Shown one piece after another: positions 54,216-62,784 of a stretch of DNA of 64,000 nt; the stretch's first letter is position 1, and the number at the start of each line of letters is the position of its first letter. The notes beneath the pieces were generated by a model. The model searched no databases, was not told the DNA's origin, and worked only from the letters and a program-made list of their open reading frames with translations. The DNA is from Magnetococcales bacterium (GTDB lineage: Bacteria; Pseudomonadota; Magnetococcia; Magnetococcales; JADFZT01), in contig JADFZT010000004.1 in assembly GCA_015232395.1 (NCBI GenBank), forward strand, positions 3,030-67,029. Direction: 5' to 3'. Both the position numbers and the translations under genes were made by a program.

Positions 54216-54683
54216 ATGGTTTTGGATAATCCCCAGGACATTCTGAAAAATCTGCCCCACCGCTACCCCTTCCTGCTCATTGACCGTGTGCTTGAAGCGG
54301 AGGCGGGCAAGCGCATCGTGGCGATCAAAAACGTCACCTTCAACGAGCCCCAGTTTATGGGTCACTTTCCAGAAAACCCGGTCATGCCGGGAGTCTTGAT
54401 TCTGGAGGCGATGGCCCAGGCGGGTGCCCTGCTGGCTGGTCACACCGATCCAGCTTCGGTTCAGGGTCGCCTGGTTTATTTCATGTCCATCGACAAAGCC
54501 CGTTTTCGACGTCCGGTGATTCCGGGAGACCAGCTTCGAATCGAAATGGTGCTCGATAAACGGCGGCGGGAAGTGTGGCGTTTTACCGGCAAGGCCTATG
54601 TGGGTGACCAGGTAGCAGCCGAAGCCCAGGTGATGGCCATGACCCGTGATATCGAAAAGGCCTCCGGGGATTCTCAGGCATGA
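54216..54683 (+). CDS. fabZ: 3-hydroxyacyl-ACP dehydratase FabZ
   Basis: A 155-aa hot-dog fold enzyme with catalytic His50 (FMGHFPENPVMPGVLILEAMAQAG) and Glu64. It dehydrates 3-hydroxyacyl-ACP in fatty-acid synthesis and competes with lipid A synthesis for 3-hydroxymyristoyl-ACP. It starts 3 bases after skp and overlaps lpxA (ATGA). lpxD, usually between skp and fabZ, is not here. Confidence 0.98.
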   Translation: MVLDNPQDILKNLPHRYPFLLIDRVLEAEAGKRIVAIKNVTFNEPQFMGHFPENPVMPGVLILEAMAQAGALLAGHTDPASVQGRLVYFMSIDKARFRRPVIPGDQLRIEMVLDKRRREVWRFTGKAYVGDQVAAEAQVMAMTRDIEKASGDSQA

Positions 54684-55450
54684 TTCATCCCACAGCCGTG
54701 GTGGAATCCGGAGCCACTCTGGACCCTGAAGTGCGGGTGGGGCCCTATTCCGTCATTGGTCCCAACGTCCATTTGAAAAAAGGGGTTCAGGTGGGGGCTC
54801 ACGTGGTGATCGCCGGGCATACCACCATTGGCGATGAGAGCCGAGTATTCAATTTTGCCTCTATCGGCGAAGCCCCCCAGGATGTCAACTATGCCGGGGA
54901 AAAGACCCGGGTTAAAATCGGCAAGAAGTGCCAGATTCGGGAATATGTCTCTATCCACCGAGGGACGGAAAATGGTGGTGGGCTCACCCGGGTGGGGGAT
55001 GGCTGCATGATCATGGCCTACTCCCATGTCGCCCACGACTGCCGAGTGGCTGACAGCGTGGTGATGGCCAATGGCGCCACCCTGGCTGGGCATGTGGAGA
55101 TTCAGGAAAATGCCGTCATCGGCGGGCTTACGGCCATTCACCAATTCGCCCGGGTTGGTCGCAACGCCTTTATCGGTGGGGCTTCAGCCATCTCCATGGA
55201 TGTGATGCCGTTTGCCTCGGCTGCTGGCAACCGCGCCCGGATTACCGGGGTGAATGTCGTCGGCATGCGCCGCACCGGTTTTTCTGAGGAAGTCATCAAG
55301 GCGGTGCGTCAAGCCCACCGACTGATTTTTCGAGCCAATTTGCGCCTGGAAGAAGCCATTGCCGAGGTGGAGCGTCTCTATCCCGCCATTCCCGAGGTTC
55401 AGTGCGTTCTGGAATTTCTACAAACCGGTCAGAGGGGCATTTGCCGTTGA
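54680..55450 (+). CDS. lpxA: UDP-N-acetylglucosamine acyltransferase LpxA
   Basis: A 256-aa left-handed beta-helix enzyme. Hexapeptide repeats run from residue 1 to about 190; the catalytic His is in AYSHVAHDC, and the C-terminal helical domain follows. First committed step of lipid A synthesis. It starts within the fabZ stop (ATGA) and its stop overlaps the TTG start of lpxI. Confidence 0.98.
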   Translation: MIHPTAVVESGATLDPEVRVGPYSVIGPNVHLKKGVQVGAHVVIAGHTTIGDESRVFNFASIGEAPQDVNYAGEKTRVKIGKKCQIREYVSIHRGTENGGGLTRVGDGCMIMAYSHVAHDCRVADSVVMANGATLAGHVEIQENAVIGGLTAIHQFARVGRNAFIGGASAISMDVMPFASAAGNRARITGVNVVGMRRTGFSEEVIKAVRQAHRLIFRANLRLEEAIAEVERLYPAIPEVQCVLEFLQTGQRGICR

Positions 55451-56349
55451 CCTCATCCCCCCCTCTCCCCAGATTGGGTTTGATAACGGGGAGTGGTCAA
55501 TTGCCGCTGATCATCGCTCACTCCCTCAAGGGACGACGGCAGCTGGTGGCAGTGGCTCATCAAGGCGAAACCGACCCTGCCCTTGGGGAGTTGGTGGAAA
55601 GCCTCCAGTGGGTGCGGTTAGGGCAGTTTAAAAAAATCCTCAAGTTTTTGGCCCGTGAGGGGGTTGAAGAGGTCATGTTGGCCGGGGGGATCACCAAGGC
55701 CAAAATTTGGCACATTCGCCCCGACACCTTAGCCTTGAAGCTGGCTACCCGTCTGCGTCATCTCCACGATGACATGCTCCTGAGGGGGGTGGCTGAAGAG
55801 TTGGAGAGTCAGGGATTCAAGCTTCGGGGGGTGGCGGAATTTTTGCCGGAGCTTTTGGCACCAAATGGTATTTTAAGCTCCCGCCGTCCCACCCGGGAGC
55901 AGTGGCAGGAACTCCAGTTCGGTTGGAACTCTGCCAAGGCGTTGGGGCAATTGGATATCGGGCAAGGGGTCGTGGTGAGACAGAAGGTGGTGGTGGCTGT
56001 GGAGGCCATGGAAGGAACGGACGCCATGCTTGAGCGGGCAGGTAAACTGATCTCAGGCAGACGGGTCAAAGGGGATGCGGTTTTCGTCAAGGTGGCCAAA
56101 CCCCAACAGGATCGCCGTCTGGACCTGCCGGCCGTTGGGCCCAAAACCATCGAAAATCTCCATGCTGCAGGGATTCCCATTCTGGCGATAGAAGCGGGAT
56201 CTGCCATGATTCTGGATCCGGACGCCACTCTGGCAGCAGTGGAAAAATATGGTTTGGTGATGGTCGGTTGCAGCGAAGAGGAAATGGCGGCTGTCGATCG
56301 CACTGATGGAGTGGATTTTGACCGTTGGATGATGCGCCATGACCACTAA
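55447..56349 (+). CDS. lpxI: UDP-2,3-diacylglucosamine diphosphatase LpxI
   Basis: A 300-aa DUF1009/LpxI enzyme. LGLITGSGQLPL opens the N-terminal domain; GQGVVVRQKVVVAVEAMEGTDAML and KPQQDRRLDLPAVGPKTIENLHAAGI are the family's C-terminal blocks (the GTD Asp is catalytic). TTG start at 55447 (TTGA with lpxA stop), with GAGGGG upstream. It replaces LpxH, common in Alphaproteobacteria. It makes lipid X. Confidence 0.93.
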   Translation: MTSSPPLPRLGLITGSGQLPLIIAHSLKGRRQLVAVAHQGETDPALGELVESLQWVRLGQFKKILKFLAREGVEEVMLAGGITKAKIWHIRPDTLALKLATRLRHLHDDMLLRGVAEELESQGFKLRGVAEFLPELLAPNGILSSRRPTREQWQELQFGWNSAKALGQLDIGQGVVVRQKVVVAVEAMEGTDAMLERAGKLISGRRVKGDAVFVKVAKPQQDRRLDLPAVGPKTIENLHAAGIPILAIEAGSAMILDPDATLAAVEKYGLVMVGCSEEEMAAVDRTDGVDFDRWMMRHDH

Positions 56350-57358
56350 TCAGACAGATTTGGCCGGGCGTCCTCTCCGGGCTGCAGTAGTCGGTGTTGG
56401 CTATCTGGGACGCTTTCATGCCCAAAAATATAAAGCCATCGAAGGTGTCGATCTGGTAGGGGTCGTGGATGCCGACAGCGAACGCTCCCGGCGGGTGGCC
56501 CAGGAACTGGAGGTCGATTTTTACTCCGACCTGAAGGATCTGACTGGCAAGGTGGATCTGGTTTCCGTGGTAACTCCCACCCAGAGCCACTTCGAAATAG
56601 CCGGGGCTTGTCTGAAGGCTGGTTGGCATGTGTTGGTGGAAAAACCCATCACCGTCACCATTCCCGAAGCGGATGGGCTGATTGCACTGGCGGATCAAAA
56701 AAAACTGGTTTTGCAGGTAGGTCACCTCAAAAGGTTTCATCCGGCGGTGGTGGCTTTGAATGAAAGCGGCGTACTGGAAACGCCCCGTTTTATCGAATCC
56801 CTTCGATTTGCCCCTTTCAAAAGCCGCGCTTTGGATGTGGACGTGGTTTTAGACCTGATGATTCACGATGTGGATCTCATTTTGAACTTTGTCGGATCTG
56901 AAATGGTCCAAGTGGATGCAGTGGGAACCCGAGTGGTGACCAATCAGGTGGATATCGCCAATGCCCGGCTCAAGTTTGCCAACGGCTGTACCGCCAATGT
57001 GACCGCCTCCCGGGTGGCACGGGATTCAACCAGGCGCATTCGTCTGTTTCAGGATAACGCTTTTCTCTCCCTCGATTTTATCCGCAACGACATCATGGTT
57101 TTGCAGCGGGGTCGAGGCGTGCAAGAGCTGGACGGCATTGAAGTACCGGCCATTGAGGAAACCACTATTCCCATCCAAAAATATGACACCCTTGAGGCGG
57201 AAATTCGTTCTTTTTGCGAGGTGGTTCGGGATAACAAGCCTCCTCTGGTGAGTGGTCGGGATGGTCGCAAGGCCTTGGAAGTGGTCAACGCCATCCAAGA
57301 ATCCATCGAAGCCAATACCCGTAACATCGGTTTGGAGGGGATGCCCGGCCTGACATGA
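56339..57358 (+). CDS. Gfo/Idh/MocA-family oxidoreductase
   Basis: A 339-aa NAD(P)-dependent dehydrogenase. The N-terminal Rossmann fold has VVGVGYLGRFHAQKY; VVTPTQSHFEIA and VEKPITVTIPEAD follow, with Lys in EKP as the usual catalytic/cofactor lysine. Placed between lpxI and lpxB, it may act on UDP-GlcNAc derivatives, as GnnA does in UDP-GlcNAc3N synthesis, but no partner aminotransferase is here. The start overlaps lpxI by 11 bases. Confidence 0.92.
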   Translation: MTTNQTDLAGRPLRAAVVGVGYLGRFHAQKYKAIEGVDLVGVVDADSERSRRVAQELEVDFYSDLKDLTGKVDLVSVVTPTQSHFEIAGACLKAGWHVLVEKPITVTIPEADGLIALADQKKLVLQVGHLKRFHPAVVALNESGVLETPRFIESLRFAPFKSRALDVDVVLDLMIHDVDLILNFVGSEMVQVDAVGTRVVTNQVDIANARLKFANGCTANVTASRVARDSTRRIRLFQDNAFLSLDFIRNDIMVLQRGRGVQELDGIEVPAIEETTIPIQKYDTLEAEIRSFCEVVRDNKPPLVSGRDGRKALEVVNAIQESIEANTRNIGLEGMPGLT

Positions 57359-58518
57359 GCGATTCCCCACCGGTTCGGCTGATGATGGTCGCGGGGGAGG
57401 CTTCCGGAGACCTGCTGGGAGGTACTTTACTGACCACTCTGCGCTCAGCCATTCCGGACTTCGAGGTGGTTGGTGTCGGTGGGTCACGTATGCGGCAGGC
57501 TGGGTTGACCACCCCCTATGACGTCAACGACCTCTCTGTGATCGGTTTGGTAGAGGTGGTGCGCAGGCTGCCCCGGCTGATCGAGGTCTTTCGCTATCTG
57601 AACCGACTTTTGGAAGAAAATCGGCCCGATCTTTTAATCACCATTGATCTTCCGGACTTTAATTTTTTACTGGCCCGCCGTGCCCGGGCTTTGGGAATTC
57701 CGGTGGTTCATTATGTAGGCCCCCAGGTGTGGGCTTGGCGGCGGGGCCGGGTCAAACGGATCGCCCCTCTTTTGAAACATCTGATGGTGCTGTTTCCCTT
57801 TGAGCCTGCTTATTGGCAAAAAACAGACCTACCGGTCACCTTTGTGGGCCATCCCCTGGTGCAGCAGGCGGTCCCAAAAACACCCCGGGATGAAACCCGT
57901 CGGAAACTGGGGGTGGCAGAGGATGAAAAGCTGGTGGTGGTTCTACCCGGCAGTCGAAAGGGAGAAATTCAACGACTCCTGGGCGTGATGACCGAGGCCT
58001 GCCAGGAACTTCAGCAACGGCAGCCCAAAACCCGGTTTGTCCTGGCCCTGGCAGATACGTTGACACCGGAAGAAGCACCGTGGCCCTGGCAGGTAATCCA
58101 AGGAGGCACCTACGACCTTCTGGCTGCAGCAGATGCCGCTATGGTAGCCTCGGGTACGGCCACCTTGGAAACGGCACTCCTGGGAACACCCATGGTGGTC
58201 GTATACCAGGTGAATCGGATAACCTATGAAATAGGTCGGCGGGTGATTCGGGTTCCGTTCATCTCTCTGGCCAACCTGGTCTGGGAGGGGGGCCTGGTGA
58301 CAGAACGCATACAAGACCAAGCCCGCCCGCAGATCCTGGCTGGGGATCTGGAAACCTTGTTGACCGACTCTGAAGAGAGACAACGCTTGCAGAGAGGCTA
58401 TCATCAAATCCGGGAAAGACTATCCAACCCGGATCGGCAGGCAGTCGATGTTATTTTGGAAATTTTGCAAAAACTACGACCCAAATTGGAGATTCAAGCA
58501 TGGCAAGCGTTGAGATGA
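57355..58518 (+). CDS. lpxB: Lipid-A-disaccharide synthase
   Basis: A 387-aa GT19 glycosyltransferase: MMVAGEASGDLLGG at the N-terminus, SVIGLVEVVRRLP, DLLITIDLPDFNF, YVGPQVWAWRRGRVKRI and VASGTATLETALLGTPMVVVYQVN. It condenses lipid X and UDP-diacylglucosamine. It overlaps the upstream gene (ATGA) and the downstream thioredoxin gene by 19 bases. Confidence 0.98.
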   Translation: MSDSPPVRLMMVAGEASGDLLGGTLLTTLRSAIPDFEVVGVGGSRMRQAGLTTPYDVNDLSVIGLVEVVRRLPRLIEVFRYLNRLLEENRPDLLITIDLPDFNFLLARRARALGIPVVHYVGPQVWAWRRGRVKRIAPLLKHLMVLFPFEPAYWQKTDLPVTFVGHPLVQQAVPKTPRDETRRKLGVAEDEKLVVVLPGSRKGEIQRLLGVMTEACQELQQRQPKTRFVLALADTLTPEEAPWPWQVIQGGTYDLLAAADAAMVASGTATLETALLGTPMVVVYQVNRITYEIGRRVIRVPFISLANLVWEGGLVTERIQDQARPQILAGDLETLLTDSEERQRLQRGYHQIRERLSNPDRQAVDVILEILQKLRPKLEIQAWQALR

Positions 58519-58877
58519 CCAAAGAAAATTTTGAGGAGATCGTCACCAAAAACGACATGGTGATTGTCGATTTTTGGGCCGAATGGTGCGGTCCCTGCAA
58601 AGCCTTTGGACCAATATTCGAAAAGGTTTCGGAACAACACGAGGATGTGGTGTTCGCCAAGGTGGATACGGACAATCAGCGTGAGCTGGCCATGAGCTTC
58701 CAAATTCAGTCCATCCCCACCCTGATGATCTTTCGGGAAAAAATCGTTATTTTTTCCCAGCCTGGCATGCTACCTGAAAAAGCCTTTGCTGAAATTGTCG
58801 ACAAAGCCAAGGCACTCGACATGGAAGAGGTCAAAAAAGAGGTCGCCAAACAGCAGGAAACCCAGCAGGAGGGATAG
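58500..58877 (+). CDS. Thioredoxin
   Basis: A 125-aa thioredoxin with active site W29-C30-G-P-C33-K and the cis-Pro loop (QSIPTLMIF). A Glu/Gln/Lys-rich tail (KKEVAKQQETQQEG) extends beyond the usual about 108 residues. GGAG precedes the ATG at 8 bases, inside the end of lpxB. Cytosolic protein-disulfide reduction. Last gene of the lpx block, followed by a hairpin. Confidence 0.96.
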   Translation: MASVEMTKENFEEIVTKNDMVIVDFWAEWCGPCKAFGPIFEKVSEQHEDVVFAKVDTDNQRELAMSFQIQSIPTLMIFREKIVIFSQPGMLPEKAFAEIVDKAKALDMEEVKKEVAKQQETQQEG

Positions 58878-58896
58878 AATAGTCCCCCTCTGTTGT

Positions 58897-58932
58897 GCAT
58901 CTCCCACCACCCTCTTGGATGGTGGGAGATGC
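58897..58932 (+). terminator. Strong hairpin after the thioredoxin gene
   Basis: GCATCTCCCACCA (58897-58909) and TGGTGGGAGATGC (58920-58932) form a perfect 13-bp stem with a 10-base loop. The following bases are not T-rich, so it is either a Rho-assisted end or an mRNA-stabilising structure for the lpx operon. Confidence 0.6.
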
Positions 58933-59210
58933 TGCCATACATTGTCATTCCCTCTGAAACTAAGGAGGGTCGGTCTGGTTTTTTCACCTTTCATCTGGAT
59001 TTTTCATGCTGGATAAAAGGCCTTCGGCTGAATTCTGAAATGCCCCTTCAGGAGGAAATATCGCTCCTGGGTTTCAGATTTCTTTCCGATAAACACCCTG
59101 TTGTTAGTGACAAACATCCCCCTTTGATTCGCTAATTCAGGAACGCAAAACAATTTGAGCTATTTTCCCAAGCTCAAACCTTTCTCGAAACGCACCAAAA
59201 GTCCTTCGAC
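58933..59210. other. Gene-free stretch
   Basis: Frames here lack ribosome sites and look random. A short direct repeat (GATAAACACCC / GACAAACATCC with GTTAGT between) near 59088-59120 is the only oddity. Confidence 0.5.
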
Positions 59211-60044
59211 TTAGTTTATCGTTTGATCCAAAAATTTCATAATTTCGCGCCAATAGTCCGGGTGGTGGACGATGGTGTTGTGGTCCACCCTCCGAAGGGT
59301 TCGGTGGCGATGGTCACCTCCCCAGGCTGCGATCAATCTCAGGGAATGTTTTTCTGGAATGATATCGTCATCCGAAGCGGTGAGAGCGAGGAGAGGTGTG
59401 GTGATATGAGGAGCCCGAATGTAAGAATCGAAGGGGTGTTTCAAGAGAAAAGCGACTGGGGCATAAGGATAAATTTCCTGAGCCACCTCTCGGATGGCAT
59501 CGTAAGGGGAAATCAGCACCACTCCCTTGAGAGTACGTTTGGCAGCCAGATGGACAGCTACACCACTACCCAGGCTGCGCCCCATGACCACGATGCGGCT
59601 CGGATCGATGGCGGGCTCTTTGGAAAGGCGGTCATAGAGTGTCAAAGCATCTGCAAACAGGACGCTCTCTCCGGGTTTACCACCACTTAGCCCATAGCCA
59701 CGATAATTAATGGCGGCAACAGCCCACTTTTTTAATATGCGTGCTTCCAATAAAAAGCCCGACACCTCTTCGGCATTGCCCCCAAAATAGATCAATAAGG
59801 GGCGTTGCCGATCAGTTTCGATATTTATCAGCCATCCGTGCAGTAAAACGCCATCGTCCATTTTGATATGGACTTCGCTGTCTGAGAAGGCACTTTCAAG
59901 GATATTTCTGTTTCCCAGATCGATGGGTCTTGGAAAAAAAAGCAGTTTTTCTTGAAAAAAATACAGGAATGGATAAAGTATTAGCGGAATAGCGATGAGA
60001 ATGCCGATAAAAAGGTGTACCATGGATTGGAATAGCGTATTCAT
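59211..60044 (-). CDS. Membrane-anchored alpha/beta hydrolase (BEM46-like)
   Basis: A 277-aa protein with one N-terminal membrane helix (about 9-30) and an alpha/beta hydrolase domain. The nucleophile elbow is GRSLGSG with Ser157; candidate triad partners are an Asp in TASDDDIIP (about 225-227) and His255 in RRVDHN. The oxyanion region IYFGGNAEEV and NYRGYGLSGG fit the BEM46/ABHD13 type. Substrate unknown. The ribosome site is weak. Confidence 0.9.
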   Translation of the reverse strand: MNTLFQSMVHLFIGILIAIPLILYPFLYFFQEKLLFFPRPIDLGNRNILESAFSDSEVHIKMDDGVLLHGWLINIETDRQRPLLIYFGGNAEEVSGFLLEARILKKWAVAAINYRGYGLSGGKPGESVLFADALTLYDRLSKEPAIDPSRIVVMGRSLGSGVAVHLAAKRTLKGVVLISPYDAIREVAQEIYPYAPVAFLLKHPFDSYIRAPHITTPLLALTASDDDIIPEKHSLRLIAAWGGDHRHRTLRRVDHNTIVHHPDYWREIMKFLDQTIN

Positions 60045-60301
60045 TGATTGATTGTGTAAATAAAACTGATCTCTTGGTTGTTAAGGTTTGTAGGCCTGGG
60101 TTGTTGAAGCAAAAACCCTTTGGTACCGACTGGGTTGGCTCCACCGATCCACTGGCTGGAAACTTTATCCTAACCGATTGTGTTTCTTGATGAAATAAAC
60201 ATTCAACCCGTTTCTTGTCGAGTTGATGTTTGTTCGGACTGTTACCCTTGTTTTGTTAAACTGTTAATCAACTTACCGGGCTGTTCCAAGCAGGAGGAGA
60301 A

Positions 60302-60784
60302 ATGTCCCTCATTCGTTATACGACCCAAATTGTCACTTCTTATCTGAGTAGACAGGAGATGCCAGTTCATGAAATTTCCCCCTTCATGCGGGAGATTCAT
60401 CAGGCACTGGCCAGCCTTTCCGAGCCTGAAGGGACCGCTTTGCCTTCAGATTCCACTGTGTCGGTCGATCACCAGGAAAATCCTACCAGTGAATTATCCA
60501 CGCAGGCACCTCAGAAAAAAAGCGAAAATTCCCATAAAACCATCACACCGGCTGTTTCCATTGAGGATGCAGTGCGGTCAAATGCTGTCGTCTGCCTGGT
60601 GTGTGGCCGAACCATGAAAACCTTGCGAATGCACCTGACCCGGAGTCACAATCTGACGGTGGAAAGCTATCGCAATCGCTTTGGCCTGGATCCGGATTTT
60701 CCCCTGGTCTCACCAGACTATTCCGCCAAACGCCGCCAATTGGCCATTGATGCGGGGCTGGGAGAAAAAACCAAAAAAAAATAG
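60302..60784 (+). CDS. mucR: MucR/Ros-family transcriptional regulator
   Basis: A 160-aa regulator. The zinc finger is C98-x2-C101-x9-H111-x4-H116 (CLVCGRTMKTLRMHLTRSH), followed by the conserved NLTVESYRNRFGLDPDFPLVSPDY. MucR proteins control exopolysaccharide, motility and cell-cycle genes and act as H-NS-like silencers on AT-rich DNA. The linker (about 40-85) is longer and more polar than usual. GGAGGAG precedes the ATG. The AT-rich upstream region (60235-60280) may include an autoregulatory site. Confidence 0.95.
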   Translation: MSLIRYTTQIVTSYLSRQEMPVHEISPFMREIHQALASLSEPEGTALPSDSTVSVDHQENPTSELSTQAPQKKSENSHKTITPAVSIEDAVRSNAVVCLVCGRTMKTLRMHLTRSHNLTVESYRNRFGLDPDFPLVSPDYSAKRRQLAIDAGLGEKTKKK

Positions 60785-60907
60785 CGAGTTGATTCCGGTG
60801 CAAGAAGGTAAAAAGAGTCGATTCGCAGGCTATTCATCCGGATTGGGATCTTTTCCCGGTTTGGAGAATCCGGGTTTCGCTCTCTTTCTGGAAAATGGAC
60901 GCGCCAA

Positions 60908-61372
60908 ATGTTTTCCAACCGTTTTTATGCACTGAAGCTCTCTCTCCCTCTTCTGGGACTCCTCACTTTCGGCTTTTTTTCACACGATCGTCTCACCCCT
61001 TTGCGAATGACTCCAGAAATCTGTCTGACCCATCCCCAAGCCTGTCATGGTCGACAAATCGCCATGCAAGGTTATTTTGAAAGGGTTACCCCTTTTGGAA
61101 TGGCACTGAGAATTCCCAAGCGCACCCAACCTGGTCGGATCATTGACCTACGGGGCCGGATACCAATCTATCCAAAAACCACACAGCTTCGCGTTTTGGC
61201 TCGGTTTGATCGCAGTGGTTTTTTTGTCCTCATCAAACATGAAGTCAACCAACCGTGGATAAGACCGGCAAAGCTGGGAGTATCCTTGCTGGGGCTCTTA
61301 TTGGGCGGGATGCTCTTTTTGCGCTCCTTTGATATCAGGCCCAATGTCGGCACTTTTTTTATCCACAGATAA
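60908..61372 (+). CDS. Hypothetical protein with two membrane helices
   Basis: A 154-aa protein. An N-terminal helix (about 9-24) and a C-terminal helix (about 121-140) flank a periplasmic-looking middle part (MQGYFERVTPFGMALRIP, then a beta-rich IIDLRGRIPIYPKTTQLRVLARF), which could be an OB-like fold. No name recognised. The next gene starts 9 bases later, so the two are probably one operon. Confidence 0.7.
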   Translation: MFSNRFYALKLSLPLLGLLTFGFFSHDRLTPLRMTPEICLTHPQACHGRQIAMQGYFERVTPFGMALRIPKRTQPGRIIDLRGRIPIYPKTTQLRVLARFDRSGFFVLIKHEVNQPWIRPAKLGVSLLGLLLGGMLFLRSFDIRPNVGTFFIHR

Positions 61373-61381
61373 AGTGTCTTG

Positions 61382-61888
61382 ATGCCAGATCTCTTTGTCC
61401 ATTTTGCCTCCGGATATCTGGTGGCCCCCAAACTGGGGCTTCAGGGGCGACGGGAGGCGGTATTTGTGGTGGGAGCACTCCTTCCCGATTTTTTGGCACG
61501 CATTCCCATTGTCGTGCTCGATGAATTTTTCCAGCTGAATACCCTTTGGTTTTTCCTTTCTTTTCACACACCTGCCGCACTTTTAGTCAGCTGTTATTTT
61601 TTGGCGATGCTCTTTCCACAAGCACAACGCCGGGACTATTTTGGCTGGCTTTTCTCGGGAGCGCTCCTGCATCAATGCCTGGATTTGATGCAGGGACAGT
61701 TCCACGAAGGGACCTATATGCTTTTTTTCCCTTTTTCTTTCAAAACAACTGAACTAAGACTCTTCCACAACGATGCCGGCATCTATCTCTTTCCGTTACT
61801 GATGATGGCCGTGGTTTGGAGCCATAGGCAGCGCAAGAGGCTTTCGCATTTTAACCAGGAAAGGTGGGAGAACGACATTGATCGATGA
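61382..61888 (+). CDS. Membrane protein, possible YdjM-like metal-dependent hydrolase
   Basis: A 168-aa protein with about four hydrophobic helices. It has scattered His/Asp residues near the membrane (VHFASGYL, LLPDFLARIP, FHTPAALL, GALLHQCLDLMQGQFHE) in the manner of YdjM/DUF457-type membrane hydrolases. ATG 61382 or a TTG three bases earlier. Its end overlaps the next gene by 11 bases. Function inferred only from pattern. Confidence 0.65.
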   Translation: MPDLFVHFASGYLVAPKLGLQGRREAVFVVGALLPDFLARIPIVVLDEFFQLNTLWFFLSFHTPAALLVSCYFLAMLFPQAQRRDYFGWLFSGALLHQCLDLMQGQFHEGTYMLFFPFSFKTTELRLFHNDAGIYLFPLLMMAVVWSHRQRKRLSHFNQERWENDIDR

Positions 61889-62660
61889 TTTTAAAACGAC
61901 CGAGGCCTGGCGCGTTTTTCGTATTCAGGCGGAGTTGATCGACGGCATTGAAACCCTACGAGGCATGGGGCCTGCAGTAACCATCTTTGGCAGTGCCCGA
62001 ACCCCCGATGATGACGCATCCTATCTGGCTGCCAAAGAGACGGCAGAGCTTTTTTCGAAACATGGCGTTGGCGTGATCACCGGTGGTGGGCCTGGAATCA
62101 TGGAAGCAGCCAACAAAGGCGCATTTTCTGAGGGAGCCGTATCGGTGGGATTGAACATTGCCCTGCCCTTCGAGCAGCAAGCCAATCACTTTCAGGATGT
62201 CAGTATTTCATTCCGCTATTTTTTCGTTCGTAAATTGATGTTCGCCAAATATGCCGATGCCTTCATCATTTTTCCTGGAGGGTTCGGTACTCTGGACGAG
62301 TTGTTCGAAGCTTTGACCCTGGTTCAAACGGGTAAAATGCGGCATCTGCCGATTATTCTTTATGGCTCCGATTATTGGCAGGGTCTTTTGCAGTGGTTAC
62401 GCAGCAAGGTGCTTTCGGAAGGGTGTATCAGCAAAAAAGATTTGAATATTTTCCATGTGGTGGACAATCCTCGTCAAGCCCTGAGCATTGTCTCGGCTGC
62501 CCTCAAGAGCAATCTTAAAAAGCAGAAAAAATTGAAAAAACTGAAAAAGCGGAAAAAGCGGGAAGAGTTGGAAAAACGGGAAGGATTGGAAAAACAGGGA
62601 AGTACAAAAAAAACAGAAAAAAATAACAGCAAAACCGGAAAGCAAATAAAGCTGAAATAA
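61878..62660 (+). CDS. LOG-family protein (TIGR00730-like) with Lys-rich tail
   Basis: A 260-aa Rossmann-like protein: TIFGSARTPDDDASYLAAKETAEL, GVITGGGPGIMEAANKGA and FPGGFGTLDELFEALTLVQTGK, where PGGxGTxxE is the LOG motif (phosphoribohydrolase of cytokinin-type nucleotides; many bacterial members have unknown roles). After about residue 213 comes a roughly 47-residue Lys/Glu/Leu run (KKLKKLKKRKKREELEKREG). TTG start at 61878 with GGGAG upstream. Confidence 0.92.
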   Translation: MIDDFKTTEAWRVFRIQAELIDGIETLRGMGPAVTIFGSARTPDDDASYLAAKETAELFSKHGVGVITGGGPGIMEAANKGAFSEGAVSVGLNIALPFEQQANHFQDVSISFRYFFVRKLMFAKYADAFIIFPGGFGTLDELFEALTLVQTGKMRHLPIILYGSDYWQGLLQWLRSKVLSEGCISKKDLNIFHVVDNPRQALSIVSAALKSNLKKQKKLKKLKKRKKREELEKREGLEKQGSTKKTEKNNSKTGKQIKLK

Positions 62661-62784
62661 GCTGAAAAACAATAAAAGGCTCAAAAAAACAGCCTGCTGC
62701 TGGCATTATTCAGTCGTGCAGAAAGGACTCACCAGGGCATGTGGCCGTTTTCTCCAGCAGGCAGGTAGCCTCCATCATAATCAA

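Noticed and set aside
58893-59135. 80-codon plus-strand frame after the thioredoxin gene
   Set aside because: Starts inside the terminator-like hairpin, has no ribosome site and no family.
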